This document shows positions 1 through 8,846 of a DNA stretch of 43,548 nt, one piece after another. Below the pieces are notes generated by a model, which had not been told where the DNA came from, ran no database searches, and saw only the letters and a list, made by a program, of their open reading frames with translations. The first letter of the stretch is position 1; each line of letters begins with the position of its first letter. The stretch covers positions 1 through 43,548 of the forward strand of contig PDPR01000002.1 of assembly GCA_002749285.1 (NCBI GenBank), given 5' to 3'. This DNA comes from Maribacter sp. (GTDB lineage Bacteria > Bacteroidota > Bacteroidia > Flavobacteriales > Flavobacteriaceae). The position numbers were made by a program, and so were the translations under genes.

Positions 1-2040
1 ATTTTCGATTCAAATCGTCACGCCATCAAAAACTGTCGCAGATACGATATACAAAGAATTTCAAAGAACGTAACTTATTTTTTAATGCCCACTAGTGAAA
101 TACCCTTACTAAATGCCAAAAATGAAATTGAGGGCATTGTCGGTATGTCATTGGACATTACCGAAACACGTAAAGCGCAAAGGAAACTCGAGGAAAAAGA
201 GTGGAACCTCAAAAGTATATTCAACTCTTCCTACCAATTTACAGGTATCTTGGATTTAGATGGCACCCTTATCGATATCAATGACACTGCCCTTAACTTT
301 TCAAACACCAAAGCTGAGGACCTGATCGGCAAAAAAATCTGGGAAGCTGCTTGGTGGCCAAAGAACGACACCTTAAAAGACAACATTTCGAACACCCTAA
401 AAGCGGCAAGGGATGGAAAATTGATCCGCAAGGAATTACTTGTCTATGATAAAAACAATAATAAGATACCTGTCGATTTTTCATTAAAGCCCATTTACAA
501 CGATAAGAAAAAGATAGTCTCGTTATTGGCCGAGGGCCGAATGATTGCCGAAATGGTTGCCGCAAGGGAGAAAATAAAGGAAAGCGAACTAAAGTTCAGG
601 ACACTCTACGAGATGTCACCGGTCGGCTTTATACTATATGATCTTGAAACAGGAAAAATAAACGACTTTAACACCTCTTTTAAGAAGACTTATGGATACG
701 ACAAGGAAAACCTTGATAAGATAACGTTCTGGGATCTTTTCAATGGTAGAGACCACAGCTATAAAATACAGGCACAGGAAGCATTGAACGCCAAAGGTAC
801 CTTTGGTCCATTTGGAGAGAAATTGATCCATAAAAACGGCACTGAACATACGGTAATTGTGAACATGTCCCTGATTATCGACAAAAAAGGCAAAAAACAG
901 GTATGGACGATCATACAGGACATTTCCGAAACAGAGAAAAAAGAACGCCAGATCCGGGAAGAACGTAAATTACTTAAAACGGTAATAGACAATCTACCAT
1001 TGAATGTTTATATAAAGGACAGGGAATCGAGAAAGATCTTGGTCAACAAGGCCGAAGTGGAATTCCTAAATGCCAAAAGTGCTGATGATATAATTGGAAA
1101 AAACGACTTTGAACTTTATGACAAAGAAACCGCCCAATTATCACGTGACGAAGACCTAAGCGTCCTGAACACATTAAAACCAATTTTAGGTGCGGAGAAA
1201 ATCAAAAAAAGCAGTGATGGCAAAATCGCTACTTTCTTAAACTCCAAGATTCCTTTAAAAGGAGAAGACGGGAAAGCATATGGCCTTGTAGGAATAAGTT
1301 TGGACATCTCTGAACTAAAGCAAAAAGAGGAAGAGCTCAGGAACCTTATAGACGTGACCTCTTTACAGAACAAAAAGCTGCTTAACTTCGCACATATCGT
1401 TTCACACAACCTCAGGTCCCATTCGGCCAATTTCTCAATGCTGTTGGAGTTCTTGGTCAATGAAAAGAGCAAGACCAAAAAACAAGAATTGACCAATATG
1501 CTTGTAGAAGCCTCGAACAACATGCTCGAAACCTTGGAAAACCTAAATGAGGTTTTGGCAATCGGCAAAAATACCAATACCCCGAAAAACCCAATTAACC
1601 TAAATAAGAGTGTCGATAAGATCCGACAAAACCTTTCGGTGGCCTTAATGGAGAACAAGGTAGAGGTCATCAACACCATACCTGACGATGTCTATATCAA
1701 GGCCGTACCGGCATATACCGAAAGTATTCTTATGAACCTAATAACGAATGCCCTGAAATACAGGTCTCCAGACAGGACTCCCAAGATTGTACTCAGTACG
1801 GAAAGAAAAGATGGATACACCATTTTAAGTATTACCGATAACGGGTTGGGCATTGATATGGAAAAATACGGGGATAAGATATTCGGGTTGTACAAGACAT
1901 TCCACAACAACCCTGATTCAAAAGGTTTTGGCCTCTATATGACCAAGAACCAGATTGAGGCCATGGGTGGAAAAATAACCGTTGACAGCAAGGTTGGAAT
2001 CGGGTCGACTTTTAATATATTTTTTAATGAAAAAGATTAA
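1..2040 (+). CDS. multi-PAS sensor histidine kinase, 5' end outside window
   Basis: The reading frame is open from base 1, so the true start lies upstream; 679 residues are visible. The first in-frame ATG (base 85) falls inside the end of a PAS domain and is not the start. The order is: the tail of a PAS domain ending with GIVGMSLDIT, three further PAS domains (roughly residues 70-180, 190-310 and 335-450), a dimerisation helix with the phospho-acceptor motif SHNLRSH, and a C-terminal HATPase domain with an N box (LMNLITNALKY), a G1 box (DNGLGID) and a G2 box (GFGLYMTK). No membrane segment is visible, so this part looks cytosolic. It overlaps the next gene, a receiver protein, by 14 nt, suggesting translational coupling and a kinase/regulator pair. 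The ligand is unknown. Confidence 0.93.
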   Translation: MFDSNRHAIKNCRRYDIQRISKNVTYFLMPTSEIPLLNAKNEIEGIVGMSLDITETRKAQRKLEEKEWNLKSIFNSSYQFTGILDLDGTLIDINDTALNFSNTKAEDLIGKKIWEAAWWPKNDTLKDNISNTLKAARDGKLIRKELLVYDKNNNKIPVDFSLKPIYNDKKKIVSLLAEGRMIAEMVAAREKIKESELKFRTLYEMSPVGFILYDLETGKINDFNTSFKKTYGYDKENLDKITFWDLFNGRDHSYKIQAQEALNAKGTFGPFGEKLIHKNGTEHTVIVNMSLIIDKKGKKQVWTIIQDISETEKKERQIREERKLLKTVIDNLPLNVYIKDRESRKILVNKAEVEFLNAKSADDIIGKNDFELYDKETAQLSRDEDLSVLNTLKPILGAEKIKKSSDGKIATFLNSKIPLKGEDGKAYGLVGISLDISELKQKEEELRNLIDVTSLQNKKLLNFAHIVSHNLRSHSANFSMLLEFLVNEKSKTKKQELTNMLVEASNNMLETLENLNEVLAIGKNTNTPKNPINLNKSVDKIRQNLSVALMENKVEVINTIPDDVYIKAVPAYTESILMNLITNALKYRSPDRTPKIVLSTERKDGYTILSITDNGLGIDMEKYGDKIFGLYKTFHNNPDSKGFGLYMTKNQIEAMGGKITVDSKVGIGSTFNIFFNEKD

Positions 2041-2431
2041 TTCAATCCTCATTATAGACGATGATCCGATTACTGTTTTCGGAATTCGAAAAATGTTGGA
2101 TATGTCTGTCAAGTACAACTCATTAAAGACTTACGTAAATGGAAAATCAGCAATTGACGATATAAAGGATAAGCTAAAGAACAACGACCTAACTGTTCCT
2201 GATATTATTTTTTTGGACATTAATATGCCCATTATGGACGGATGGCAGTTTTTAGGGGCCTTTACCGAACTTCCCATTAAGGAGAGGGTCATCATTAATA
2301 TCGTAACCTCCTCCATAGACCCTGTCGATTATGAAAGTTGTGAGAAATACAAAAAAAAGAGCCATCATTTGATCAGGTTTAACAACAAACCAATAACAAT
2401 GGCAAGAATAACCGAGATCACACAACCTTAA
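2027..2431 (+). CDS. single-domain response regulator (receiver only)
   Basis: A 134-residue protein consisting of one receiver domain and no output domain. Visible motifs are the acidic cluster IIDDDP, the phospho-acceptor Asp in FLDINMP, a Thr/Ser switch in IVTSS and the conserved Lys in FNNKPIT. The ATG at 2027 is chosen because MKKINSILIIDDDP is the normal N-terminus of such proteins; upstream in-frame codons would lie deep inside the kinase gene. The start overlaps the kinase stop by 14 nt. The pair resembles kinase/Rcp1-type regulator pairs common in Bacteroidota, where the receiver acts by protein-protein contact or phosphorelay. The output target cannot be inferred. Confidence 0.9.
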   Translation: MKKINSILIIDDDPITVFGIRKMLDMSVKYNSLKTYVNGKSAIDDIKDKLKNNDLTVPDIIFLDINMPIMDGWQFLGAFTELPIKERVIINIVTSSIDPVDYESCEKYKKKSHHLIRFNNKPITMARITEITQP

Positions 2432-2466
2432 GGGCAACCCTTCACTATTACCGTAGGCCGATTTCC

Positions 2467-3054
2467 TTATTCACCGAACAAGGATTTAATGTTGATATAT
2501 GAATTGGCCAAGGCTTTCTTTATTTTTTTAGGGCCTTTCCATTTCACTTTTTCGATTCCTTCACTCTCCTGACCTATCAATTCCCCTTCATATGATGTTT
2601 TCATGGCGAACCAATGAACTTCCTTTAACCTGTATTCCCCATTTCGTTTAAAGATGTGATATGTCGTTTTAAGGAAGTTCTCGATTTTCAGTTTTTTCAC
2701 CCCTGTTTCTTCCATTACCTCACGAATTGCACATTCCGCTATGGTTTCCCCCCTATCCAGCTTACCCTTGGGCAAATCCCATTTATCGTTCCTGTATATA
2801 AACAGGACCTTCCCCTTTTTATTGGTAACTACCCCCCCTGCCGCTACCTCTTTGGGGATGGTCTTGCAGAATTTTTTAAGTATCTCCTCATGATTGGGAT
2901 GATAGATATAGGCTTGGGTCAATTTTCGCTTCGACAGGGCATCTATCGCCTCATGTACAGCACCACCATTCAATAAAAAATACTTGCTATTTGCGATTTC
3001 GGACAATTCATTTGTTAAAATCAAGGGTAGTTCTTTAACAAAAACTTTATACAT
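2467..3054 (-). CDS. NUDIX hydrolase
   Basis: A 195-residue protein. The NUDIX box is complete at about residues 97-119: GKLDRGE, then seven residues, then REVMEETGV, which fits GX5EX7REUXEEXGU. The family hydrolyses nucleoside diphosphates linked to another moiety using Mg2+; the substrate here is unknown. The first 65 residues form an extra N-terminal region seen in some flavobacterial homologues. The ATG at 3054 (MYKVFVKELP) is preferred over one at 3081, which lies inside pyrE. Its start codon is only 7 nt from the divergent pyrE start, so the promoter of each gene overlaps the coding region of the other. Confidence 0.9.
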   Translation of the reverse strand: MYKVFVKELPLILTNELSEIANSKYFLLNGGAVHEAIDALSKRKLTQAYIYHPNHEEILKKFCKTIPKEVAAGGVVTNKKGKVLFIYRNDKWDLPKGKLDRGETIAECAIREVMEETGVKKLKIENFLKTTYHIFKRNGEYRLKEVHWFAMKTSYEGELIGQESEGIEKVKWKGPKKIKKALANSYINIKSLFGE

Positions 3055-3057
3055 TTG
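3050..3057 (+). promoter_or_regulatory. Bacteroidota -7 promoter box for pyrE
   Basis: TACATTTG matches the TAnnTTTG -7 consensus exactly. It ends 4 nt before the pyrE ATG, so the transcript would begin at or within a few bases of the start codon and be nearly leaderless. No convincing -33 TTTG lies 17-23 nt upstream. The box lies over the first codons of the divergent NUDIX gene. Confidence 0.4.
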
Positions 3058-3061
3058 TGAA

Positions 3062-3706
3062 ATGGTTTTAGATAAAAACACGGCAAAAAAGACTGCAGAG
3101 CTTCTATTGCAAATTAATGCAATAAAGTTGAGACCCGAAAATCCTTTTACATGGGCTTCCGGTTGGAAATCCCCGATTTATTGTGATAACAGGGTGATTC
3201 TTTCATATCCGACCATTAGGAATTTTGTTCGGGAGAAAATGGCAAAACAGGTCGAGGGCCTTTATGGCAAACCAGATGTGATAGCAGGTGTAGCCACGGG
3301 TGCTATTGGTATCGGGGCCCTGGTGGCCGATTATCTAGGCTTACCCTTTATTTATGTCCGTCCCGAGCCAAAACCACATGGTCGTAAAAACCAAATCGAA
3401 GGAGCTCTCGGGCAAGACCGGAACGTAGTGGTCATAGAAGACCTGATCAGTACCGGCAAAAGTAGCCTGAACGCTGTGGATGCCCTTTTGGAAGTTGGGG
3501 CGAACATCAAAGGAATGTTGGCCATATTCACATATGGCTTTGATGTAGCCACAACAAATTTCGAAAAAGAGGAAATTGAGCTGCACACCTTGTCCGACTA
3601 CACCCATCTGATCGAACAGGCCTCAGGCAGTGGTTATATCAAGGAAGAACAACTGAACACTTTATTGGAATGGCGTATGAACCCGTCCCAATGGAAACAA
3701 CAATAA
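3062..3706 (+). CDS. pyrE: orotate phosphoribosyltransferase
   Basis: A 214-residue protein. It transfers phosphoribose from PRPP to orotate to give OMP, the fifth step of de novo UMP synthesis, in the cytosol. The PRPP-binding signature VVVIEDLISTG is at residues 122-132, and the catalytic loop region RPEPKPHGRKNQIEG is at about 100-114. Length fits the family. The ATG at 3062 gives the expected N-terminus; an upstream in-frame ATG at 2984 lies inside the divergent NUDIX gene and is not used. The SRPBCC gene follows after 6 nt, an arrangement that recurs in flavobacteria, so the two are probably cotranscribed. Confidence 0.96.
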   Translation: MVLDKNTAKKTAELLLQINAIKLRPENPFTWASGWKSPIYCDNRVILSYPTIRNFVREKMAKQVEGLYGKPDVIAGVATGAIGIGALVADYLGLPFIYVRPEPKPHGRKNQIEGALGQDRNVVVIEDLISTGKSSLNAVDALLEVGANIKGMLAIFTYGFDVATTNFEKEEIELHTLSDYTHLIEQASGSGYIKEEQLNTLLEWRMNPSQWKQQ

Positions 3707-3712
3707 CCCATT

Positions 3713-4105
3713 ATGCATATCGAAATCCCTAAAAACAAGATCAACAAAAGTGCAAAAGAAGTTTTTGAATTTCTTACAGATCTTAAGAATTTTGAGAAAT
3801 TGATGCCTAATAACATCGAGAAATTCGAGGTCATTAACGAAGATAGGTTCCTTTTTGCACTAAAAGGTATGCCACAGATCGTACTACAACGACAAGAACA
3901 GAACCCGAATGACAAAATAGTCTTAGGTGCTGCCAGCGACAAGCTCCCGTTTACCTTAACGGCCGATATAAATTCCTTGGATGTGGACACATGCGAAGTA
4001 ATGTTAAGCTTCAGTGGTGAATTCAACGCCATGATGGCCATGATGATCAAATCGCCCATTACGAATTTCATGGGGGCACTATCCAAAAATCTAAGCGACC
4101 TATAA
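3713..4105 (+). CDS. SRPBCC (START-like) family protein
   Basis: A 130-residue protein resembling the SRPBCC/polyketide-cyclase fold: an N-terminal strand (MHIEIPKNKIN), the helix pair SAKEVFEFLTDLKNFEKLMP, a run of alternating strands, and a long C-terminal helix from about residue 100. The fold forms a deep hydrophobic pocket for lipids or small molecules. No enzymatic residues are recognisable. It lies 6 nt after pyrE, which suggests one operon, but a role in pyrimidine metabolism is not established. It converges on birA with 5 nt between the stop codons. Confidence 0.85.
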   Translation: MHIEIPKNKINKSAKEVFEFLTDLKNFEKLMPNNIEKFEVINEDRFLFALKGMPQIVLQRQEQNPNDKIVLGAASDKLPFTLTADINSLDVDTCEVMLSFSGEFNAMMAMMIKSPITNFMGALSKNLSDL

Positions 4106-4110
4106 ACTGC

Positions 4111-4842
4111 TCAATAAAGTAAACTTATTTCCTTCATATCAAATTCTTTTTGGGCATTGTCCTCAAGGGTGACCATTAATCTGCCCTGATCGGAAACCCC
4201 CTTGATAAAACCCATGAACATTTTGCCACCGGCATCCTTGAATGTAGATGGCTTATCTTTTCTGAACAATACATTTTCATATTCATCCCGCATAAATACA
4301 GACCCTTTATTTTCCATCTTCAAAAATGATCCCTTAAGTTCATCCTGAAATAAAAAAAGTAGCTCTTCCAGGTCAAAAGTCTTCCCCATTAATAATTTCA
4401 GTGACGAGACATTCGATAACCCAATGAACTTTTCTTGGTTCACATTCAGTCCAATTCCAATTACCGAGGAAAGTAATTGGTTTCCCGATAAAATATTTTC
4501 AATTAATATCCCACATATTTTTGAGTGTCCTGACAGAATGTCGTTAGGCCATTTAACCTTCAGGTCGGGTATGCCCAATTTCCCCAAGGTATTGAAAACC
4601 GCCATTGACACACAGATGTTAAGTGAAAAAAGATTCTTGATCCGTGCTGTCTTCATTTTTTTCAACACACTGAATGTTAAGTTTTTACACGGTTCGGATT
4701 CCCAGGTCGTACCCATTTGCCCCCTGCCAAGGGTTTGGGTATCGGCAACCACAATAGTAAAATCCTCCAATGAATTTTCGCTCATTAGATTCTTTAAGTA
4801 CAGGTTTGTAGAGTCCGTGGCACTAAGTTTGATAATCCCCAT
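4111..4842 (-). CDS. birA: biotin--[acetyl-CoA-carboxylase] ligase
   Basis: A 243-residue protein. It activates biotin with ATP to biotinyl-AMP and attaches it to the lysine of biotin carboxyl carrier protein. Visible features are DSTN (residues 10-13), the adenylate-binding loop GRGQMG (39-44, the GRGRRGR position of E. coli BirA), KWPND (97-101) and the conserved Lys108 before CGILIE. The N-terminal helix-turn-helix of bifunctional BirA is absent, so this is the monofunctional class, with no DNA-binding repressor role expected. Confidence 0.93.
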   Translation of the reverse strand: MGIIKLSATDSTNLYLKNLMSENSLEDFTIVVADTQTLGRGQMGTTWESEPCKNLTFSVLKKMKTARIKNLFSLNICVSMAVFNTLGKLGIPDLKVKWPNDILSGHSKICGILIENILSGNQLLSSVIGIGLNVNQEKFIGLSNVSSLKLLMGKTFDLEELLFLFQDELKGSFLKMENKGSVFMRDEYENVLFRKDKPSTFKDAGGKMFMGFIKGVSDQGRLMVTLEDNAQKEFDMKEISLLY

Positions 4843-4910
4843 CTATCGTCCAATAAAAGAAAGTAACAGCTATTGTTGAAATTTTTAAGGATAAAAGAAC
4901 AAAAAAATAA

Positions 4911-4918
4911 TAACTTTG
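4911..4918 (+). promoter_or_regulatory. -7 promoter box upstream of rsfS
   Basis: TAACTTTG is an exact TAnnTTTG match ending 19 nt before the rsfS ATG. A -33 TTG is not seen at ideal spacing; TTG repeats lie farther upstream at 4873-4878. It probably drives the rsfS-ftsH-LUD-cdsA-psd-ACBP run. Confidence 0.5.
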
Positions 4919-4937
4919 TAAAAATTAAAATTTTTGA

Positions 4938-5315
4938 ATGCAGAAAAGGAAAGCCAGTACAGATGAATTAATCGCATTGATTTTACAGGGAATAGAAGAA
5001 GTAAAAGGGCAAAATATAAATTTACTCGACCTAAGGGAAATAGAAAATACCGTATGCGATTATTTCATCATATGTGATGGTACTTCGAACACGCATGTGA
5101 ATGCCATAGTGGGGTCGATCCAAAAAACGGTCAGTAAGGCTATAAAGGAGAAACCTTGGCACGTTGAAGGCGAGGATAATGCCGAATGGGTCCTAATGGA
5201 TTATGTCAACGTAGTGGTACACGTTTTCCAAAAACAAATCAGGGAATACTACGATATAGAAGGTCTTTGGGGAGACGCAAAGTTCACGACTATTAAAAGT
5301 AGTACAAATCAGTAA
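4938..5315 (+). CDS. rsfS: ribosome silencing factor RsfS
   Basis: A 125-residue protein of the RsfS/Iojap family. It binds ribosomal protein uL14 and blocks subunit joining when nutrients are limiting. Family hallmarks visible are CDYFIICDGTSNTHV (about residues 38-52), the region PWHVEGEDNAEWVLMDY (about 73-90) and VVVHVFQ. Length is typical. It opens a same-strand gene run and is separated from ftsH by only 9 nt, a pairing frequent in flavobacteria. Confidence 0.95.
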   Translation: MQKRKASTDELIALILQGIEEVKGQNINLLDLREIENTVCDYFIICDGTSNTHVNAIVGSIQKTVSKAIKEKPWHVEGEDNAEWVLMDYVNVVVHVFQKQIREYYDIEGLWGDAKFTTIKSSTNQ

Positions 5316-5324
5316 AAAAAAAGA

Positions 5325-7358
5325 ATGGCTAACGACAACAATACAACCCCCAAAAAACCAAAGTTCAGTTCATGGTGGATCTATGGACTCATTGCTATAT
5401 TTCTTATTGGGTTTCAGTTTATAAGTGGGGACAACCTTAACAGCACAAAAAAAACAACAACTTCAGAACTACAGGAATACCTTAGATATGGTGACATCAG
5501 TAAAATACTGATCATCACAAATACGAATCAGGCCAAGGTTTTCCTTACTGATGAGGCCTTGCAGAAAGAAGTACATAAAGACGTCGCAAAAAAACCCTTT
5601 TTGCCCACAACAGGTGCTATTCCCCAATATATATTGGATTATGGGGATCTTCAGATCTTCCAAAATGAGATTACCGAGATCAAAAAAGAAGAAAACCTCG
5701 ACACCATTGTAGAATTCGATAAGGAAACGAACTATATCGGCGATTTATTATTGGCAGCCCTACCCTTTGTGTTGATCATAGGTATCTGGATCTACCTTAT
5801 GCGTCGTATGTCCGGAGGTGCTGGTGGAGGTGCTGGTGGACAGATATTCAATATCGGCAAATCAAAAGCCAAATTGTTCGATGAAAAGACAGACACCCGG
5901 ACTTCTTTCAAGGATGTTGCAGGCTTGGAAGGTGCCAAGGAAGAAGTTGAGGAAATCGTTGAGTTTCTAAGAAACCCCGATAAGTATACCTCTTTAGGGG
6001 GCAAGATCCCAAAAGGAGCCTTATTGGTAGGCCCTCCCGGTACTGGTAAGACATTATTGGCAAAAGCTGTTGCCGGTGAGGCCAAGGTTCCCTTTTTCTC
6101 ACTATCCGGGTCGGACTTCGTTGAAATGTTCGTCGGCGTAGGTGCATCAAGGGTACGTGACCTGTTCAAACAGGCCAAGGACAAATCACCTGCCATTATC
6201 TTCATAGATGAAATAGACGCCATTGGTAGAGCTAGGGGCAAAAACAATTTCACGGGATCCAACGATGAACGTGAGAATACACTAAACCAACTATTGACCG
6301 AAATGGATGGTTTCGGGACCAACACCAACGTCATTGTGCTTGCCGCCACGAACCGTGCCGATGTACTTGATAAAGCCTTAATGCGGGCTGGTCGTTTTGA
6401 TAGACAGATTTATGTAGACTTACCGGACATACGTGAGCGTAAGGAGATTTTCGAGGTACACCTTAGACCGATCAAAACCTCCGAAACCCTGGATTTGGAT
6501 TTCTTGGCACGACAAACACCTGGTTTCTCGGGAGCGGACATTGCCAATGTCTGTAATGAAGCGGCCTTGATCGCTGCCCGTAAAGAGAAAAAGGCCGTCA
6601 ACAAACAGGATTTCCTTGATGCCGTGGATCGGATTATAGGTGGGCTTGAGAAAAAGAACAAGATTATCACAACTAGTGAGAAAAAGACAATTGCATACCA
6701 CGAGGCCGGCCATGCCACCATTAGTTGGATGCTGGAACATGCCGCACCTTTGGTCAAAGTAACCATCGTACCTAGGGGACAATCACTTGGTGCTGCCTGG
6801 TACTTACCTGAAGAGAGACTTATCGTTCGGCCAGAACAGATGAATGATGAAATGTGTGCCACCCTTGGGGGCAGGGCTGCCGAGAAAGTTATATTCAACC
6901 AAATATCAACAGGTGCCCTAAGTGACCTGGAGAAAGTAACCAAGCAGGCACGTGCAATGGTTACCGTATATGGACTTAATGATGAAATAGGCAATCTCAC
7001 CTATTACGACTCCTCTGGACAGAACGAATACGGCTTTACCAAACCCTATAGCGAGGAGACAGCCCGAAAAATAGACACTGAAATCTCAGCGATCATTGAA
7101 GAGCAGTACAAAAGGGCAATCGATGTCCTGGAAAAAAACAAAGACAAGCTCATAGCCTTGGCGGAACGCCTTTTGGAAAAGGAGGTCATCTTCAAGGAAG
7201 ACCTGGAAAAGATATTTGGGAAAAGGCCTTTCGACAAACATTTCGATGGCAAGGGCCAAGAAGTGACCGAAGAGGAAATCGAGACTGAAAAAATCGCAAA
7301 GGCCGTAGCGGAAACGGAAGTAAAAGAGACCGGGGACGGCAACAAGGAAAATAAATAA
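5325..7358 (+). CDS. ftsH: ATP-dependent zinc metalloprotease FtsH
   Basis: A 677-residue membrane-anchored AAA+ protease. Two membrane helices are at about 17-35 and 139-160, with the periplasmic segment between. The AAA module has Walker A GPPGTGKT (236-243), Walker B IIFIDEID (291-298) and the second region of homology around ATNRADVLD to GRFDR (341-360). The M41 protease domain has the zinc motif HEAGH (459-463). A glycine-rich linker at 164-172 follows the second helix. It degrades membrane and short-lived cytosolic proteins; in E. coli the lipid A enzyme LpxC is a substrate, but that role is not shown here. The acidic/charged C-terminal tail is of low complexity. Confidence 0.97.
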   Translation: MANDNNTTPKKPKFSSWWIYGLIAIFLIGFQFISGDNLNSTKKTTTSELQEYLRYGDISKILIITNTNQAKVFLTDEALQKEVHKDVAKKPFLPTTGAIPQYILDYGDLQIFQNEITEIKKEENLDTIVEFDKETNYIGDLLLAALPFVLIIGIWIYLMRRMSGGAGGGAGGQIFNIGKSKAKLFDEKTDTRTSFKDVAGLEGAKEEVEEIVEFLRNPDKYTSLGGKIPKGALLVGPPGTGKTLLAKAVAGEAKVPFFSLSGSDFVEMFVGVGASRVRDLFKQAKDKSPAIIFIDEIDAIGRARGKNNFTGSNDERENTLNQLLTEMDGFGTNTNVIVLAATNRADVLDKALMRAGRFDRQIYVDLPDIRERKEIFEVHLRPIKTSETLDLDFLARQTPGFSGADIANVCNEAALIAARKEKKAVNKQDFLDAVDRIIGGLEKKNKIITTSEKKTIAYHEAGHATISWMLEHAAPLVKVTIVPRGQSLGAAWYLPEERLIVRPEQMNDEMCATLGGRAAEKVIFNQISTGALSDLEKVTKQARAMVTVYGLNDEIGNLTYYDSSGQNEYGFTKPYSEETARKIDTEISAIIEEQYKRAIDVLEKNKDKLIALAERLLEKEVIFKEDLEKIFGKRPFDKHFDGKGQEVTEEEIETEKIAKAVAETEVKETGDGNKENK

Positions 7359-7429
7359 ACAACATTCACGTTGTTCATAAAAAAACAAGGACTTGGTATA
7401 TAGTATAGTAATATGCTTTAATAAACTTA

Positions 7430-8041
7430 ATGGGGCTATTTGATAAATTATTTGGTGGTGGAAAGAAAAAGGTGCCCAAAGAAACTGCGGAAACCCGTGG
7501 GGTACATATGCCTGATCTGAATATCCCCGTTGATGAAAAATTCACCATCCATTTTAAAACCAATGGAGGCAAATTCATCTATTGCGATTCTTTCCAGGAA
7601 ATCTCGGAAGCACTTCGGAATATTGTAAAGGAGAACAATTGGGGAGACCATCCTTTTTTCATAATGAACCCCATGTTGGAAAAACGATTTTCCAAACAAA
7701 AAGTGACTTTCACCAATAATATCAAGGATAGCGAAGTGTTTTTCACAACCTGCGAATACCTTATTGCCCAAAATGGATCGATCCTAGTATGCTCCAATCA
7801 ATTGATGGAGAAAAAACTCAATGAACTACCTGGCAACATCATTGTCTTTGCCACAACAAGTCAATTAGTCGAGTCTATTGGGGAGGGACTTAAAAAAATC
7901 AAAAGAAAATATAGCCATAACATACCGGCCAATATCACTACCCTCAAACACTTTTTACCCACCAATGAAAATTCAAAAGATTTTTTAACATACGGTAGTA
8001 GTTCCAAAAATCTGTACCTTTTACTCTTGGAAGACCTATAG
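7430..8041 (+). CDS. LUD domain-containing protein
   Basis: A 203-residue protein resembling the LUD (LutB/LutC, YkgG) domain family. Strand-helix motifs typical of the family are visible: FFTTCEYLIAQNGSIL near residues 104-119 and IIVFATTSQLVESIGEG near 136-152. In other bacteria LUD proteins take part in lactate utilisation, but no LutA or iron-sulfur LutB partner is near, so a lactate role is not supported. It lies between ftsH (71-nt gap) and cdsA (1-nt gap), so it is tightly linked to phospholipid synthesis. Exact function unknown. Confidence 0.8.
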   Translation: MGLFDKLFGGGKKKVPKETAETRGVHMPDLNIPVDEKFTIHFKTNGGKFIYCDSFQEISEALRNIVKENNWGDHPFFIMNPMLEKRFSKQKVTFTNNIKDSEVFFTTCEYLIAQNGSILVCSNQLMEKKLNELPGNIIVFATTSQLVESIGEGLKKIKRKYSHNIPANITTLKHFLPTNENSKDFLTYGSSSKNLYLLLLEDL

Positions 8042-8042
8042 T

Positions 8043-8846
8043 ATGAAAGAAGTTTTAAGAAGGGCACTTTCCGGGGCAGTTTATATCATCCTATTATTAT
8101 CGGCCGTATTCCTGAGTTCGGATGCCTTTGATTTTTTGTTCATGACCTTCGGCCTTGTTTGCCTATACGAATATAAAAGACTGGTACACCTTAAGGGTTT
8201 CCATATTTTCATTGCATACCTGGCCCTCTGGTGGATCTTTATCTACCTGGTTCATGATGAATGGCTGATCTACATTCTAATGTTCCTGACCATATCAACG
8301 AATATCGCCCTACTCTTTTTTCTTTTCTCGAAAAAAGACAGGTTTTTCCAGTCATACCATAAATTCCTTATCGGTCTATTATATATTGGGGGGGGGTGTA
8401 TCTTCTTGACCATGATACCGTACAAGGACAATGATTTTGCCAAATTGCTCATAATGGGGATCTTTATCCTAATCTGGGTGAATGACTCCTTTGCATATCT
8501 TGTGGGAAGTACTATGGGGCGAACGAAATTATTCCCAGCGGTCTCACCCAAAAAGACCATAGAGGGCACCTTGGGCGGATTGGCCTTTACTTTGATTGCC
8601 GCTTATTTACTTGGCATGTACGAACCTATGATAAATCCGACACAATGGTTGATTTTGGCTTTTGTAATCGTATCATTTGGAACTTTGGGGGATTTGATAG
8701 AGTCAAAATTCAAAAGAACTGCAGGGGTCAAGGACAGTGGGGCCATTATACCTGGTCATGGGGGCATGCTGGATCGGTTGGATAGTATGGTATTCGCAGC
8801 ACCTTTTGCCTATTTAACATTAAAAATATTTACATATGTTTCATAA
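8043..8846 (+). CDS. cdsA: phosphatidate cytidylyltransferase
   Basis: A 267-residue integral membrane enzyme making CDP-diacylglycerol from phosphatidate and CTP, the branch point of phospholipid synthesis. The full CDP-diglyceride signature is visible near the C-terminus: SKFKR, VKDSG, then PGHGGMLDRLD. Several hydrophobic helices precede it. A run of nine G (8388-8396) encodes a Gly-Gly-Gly stretch and is in frame as given. Its stop overlaps the psd start by 11 nt, so the two lipid enzymes are translationally linked. Confidence 0.95.
   Translation: MKEVLRRALSGAVYIILLLSAVFLSSDAFDFLFMTFGLVCLYEYKRLVHLKGFHIFIAYLALWWIFIYLVHDEWLIYILMFLTISTNIALLFFLFSKKDRFFQSYHKFLIGLLYIGGGCIFLTMIPYKDNDFAKLLIMGIFILIWVNDSFAYLVGSTMGRTKLFPAVSPKKTIEGTLGGLAFTLIAAYLLGMYEPMINPTQWLILAFVIVSFGTLGDLIESKFKRTAGVKDSGAIIPGHGGMLDRLDSMVFAAPFAYLTLKIFTYVS

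Noticed and set aside
5792..7000. Long minus-strand ORFs of 185 and 196 codons inside ftsH
   Set aside because: They are antisense to a fully motif-supported ftsH, have no family character and reflect codon bias.
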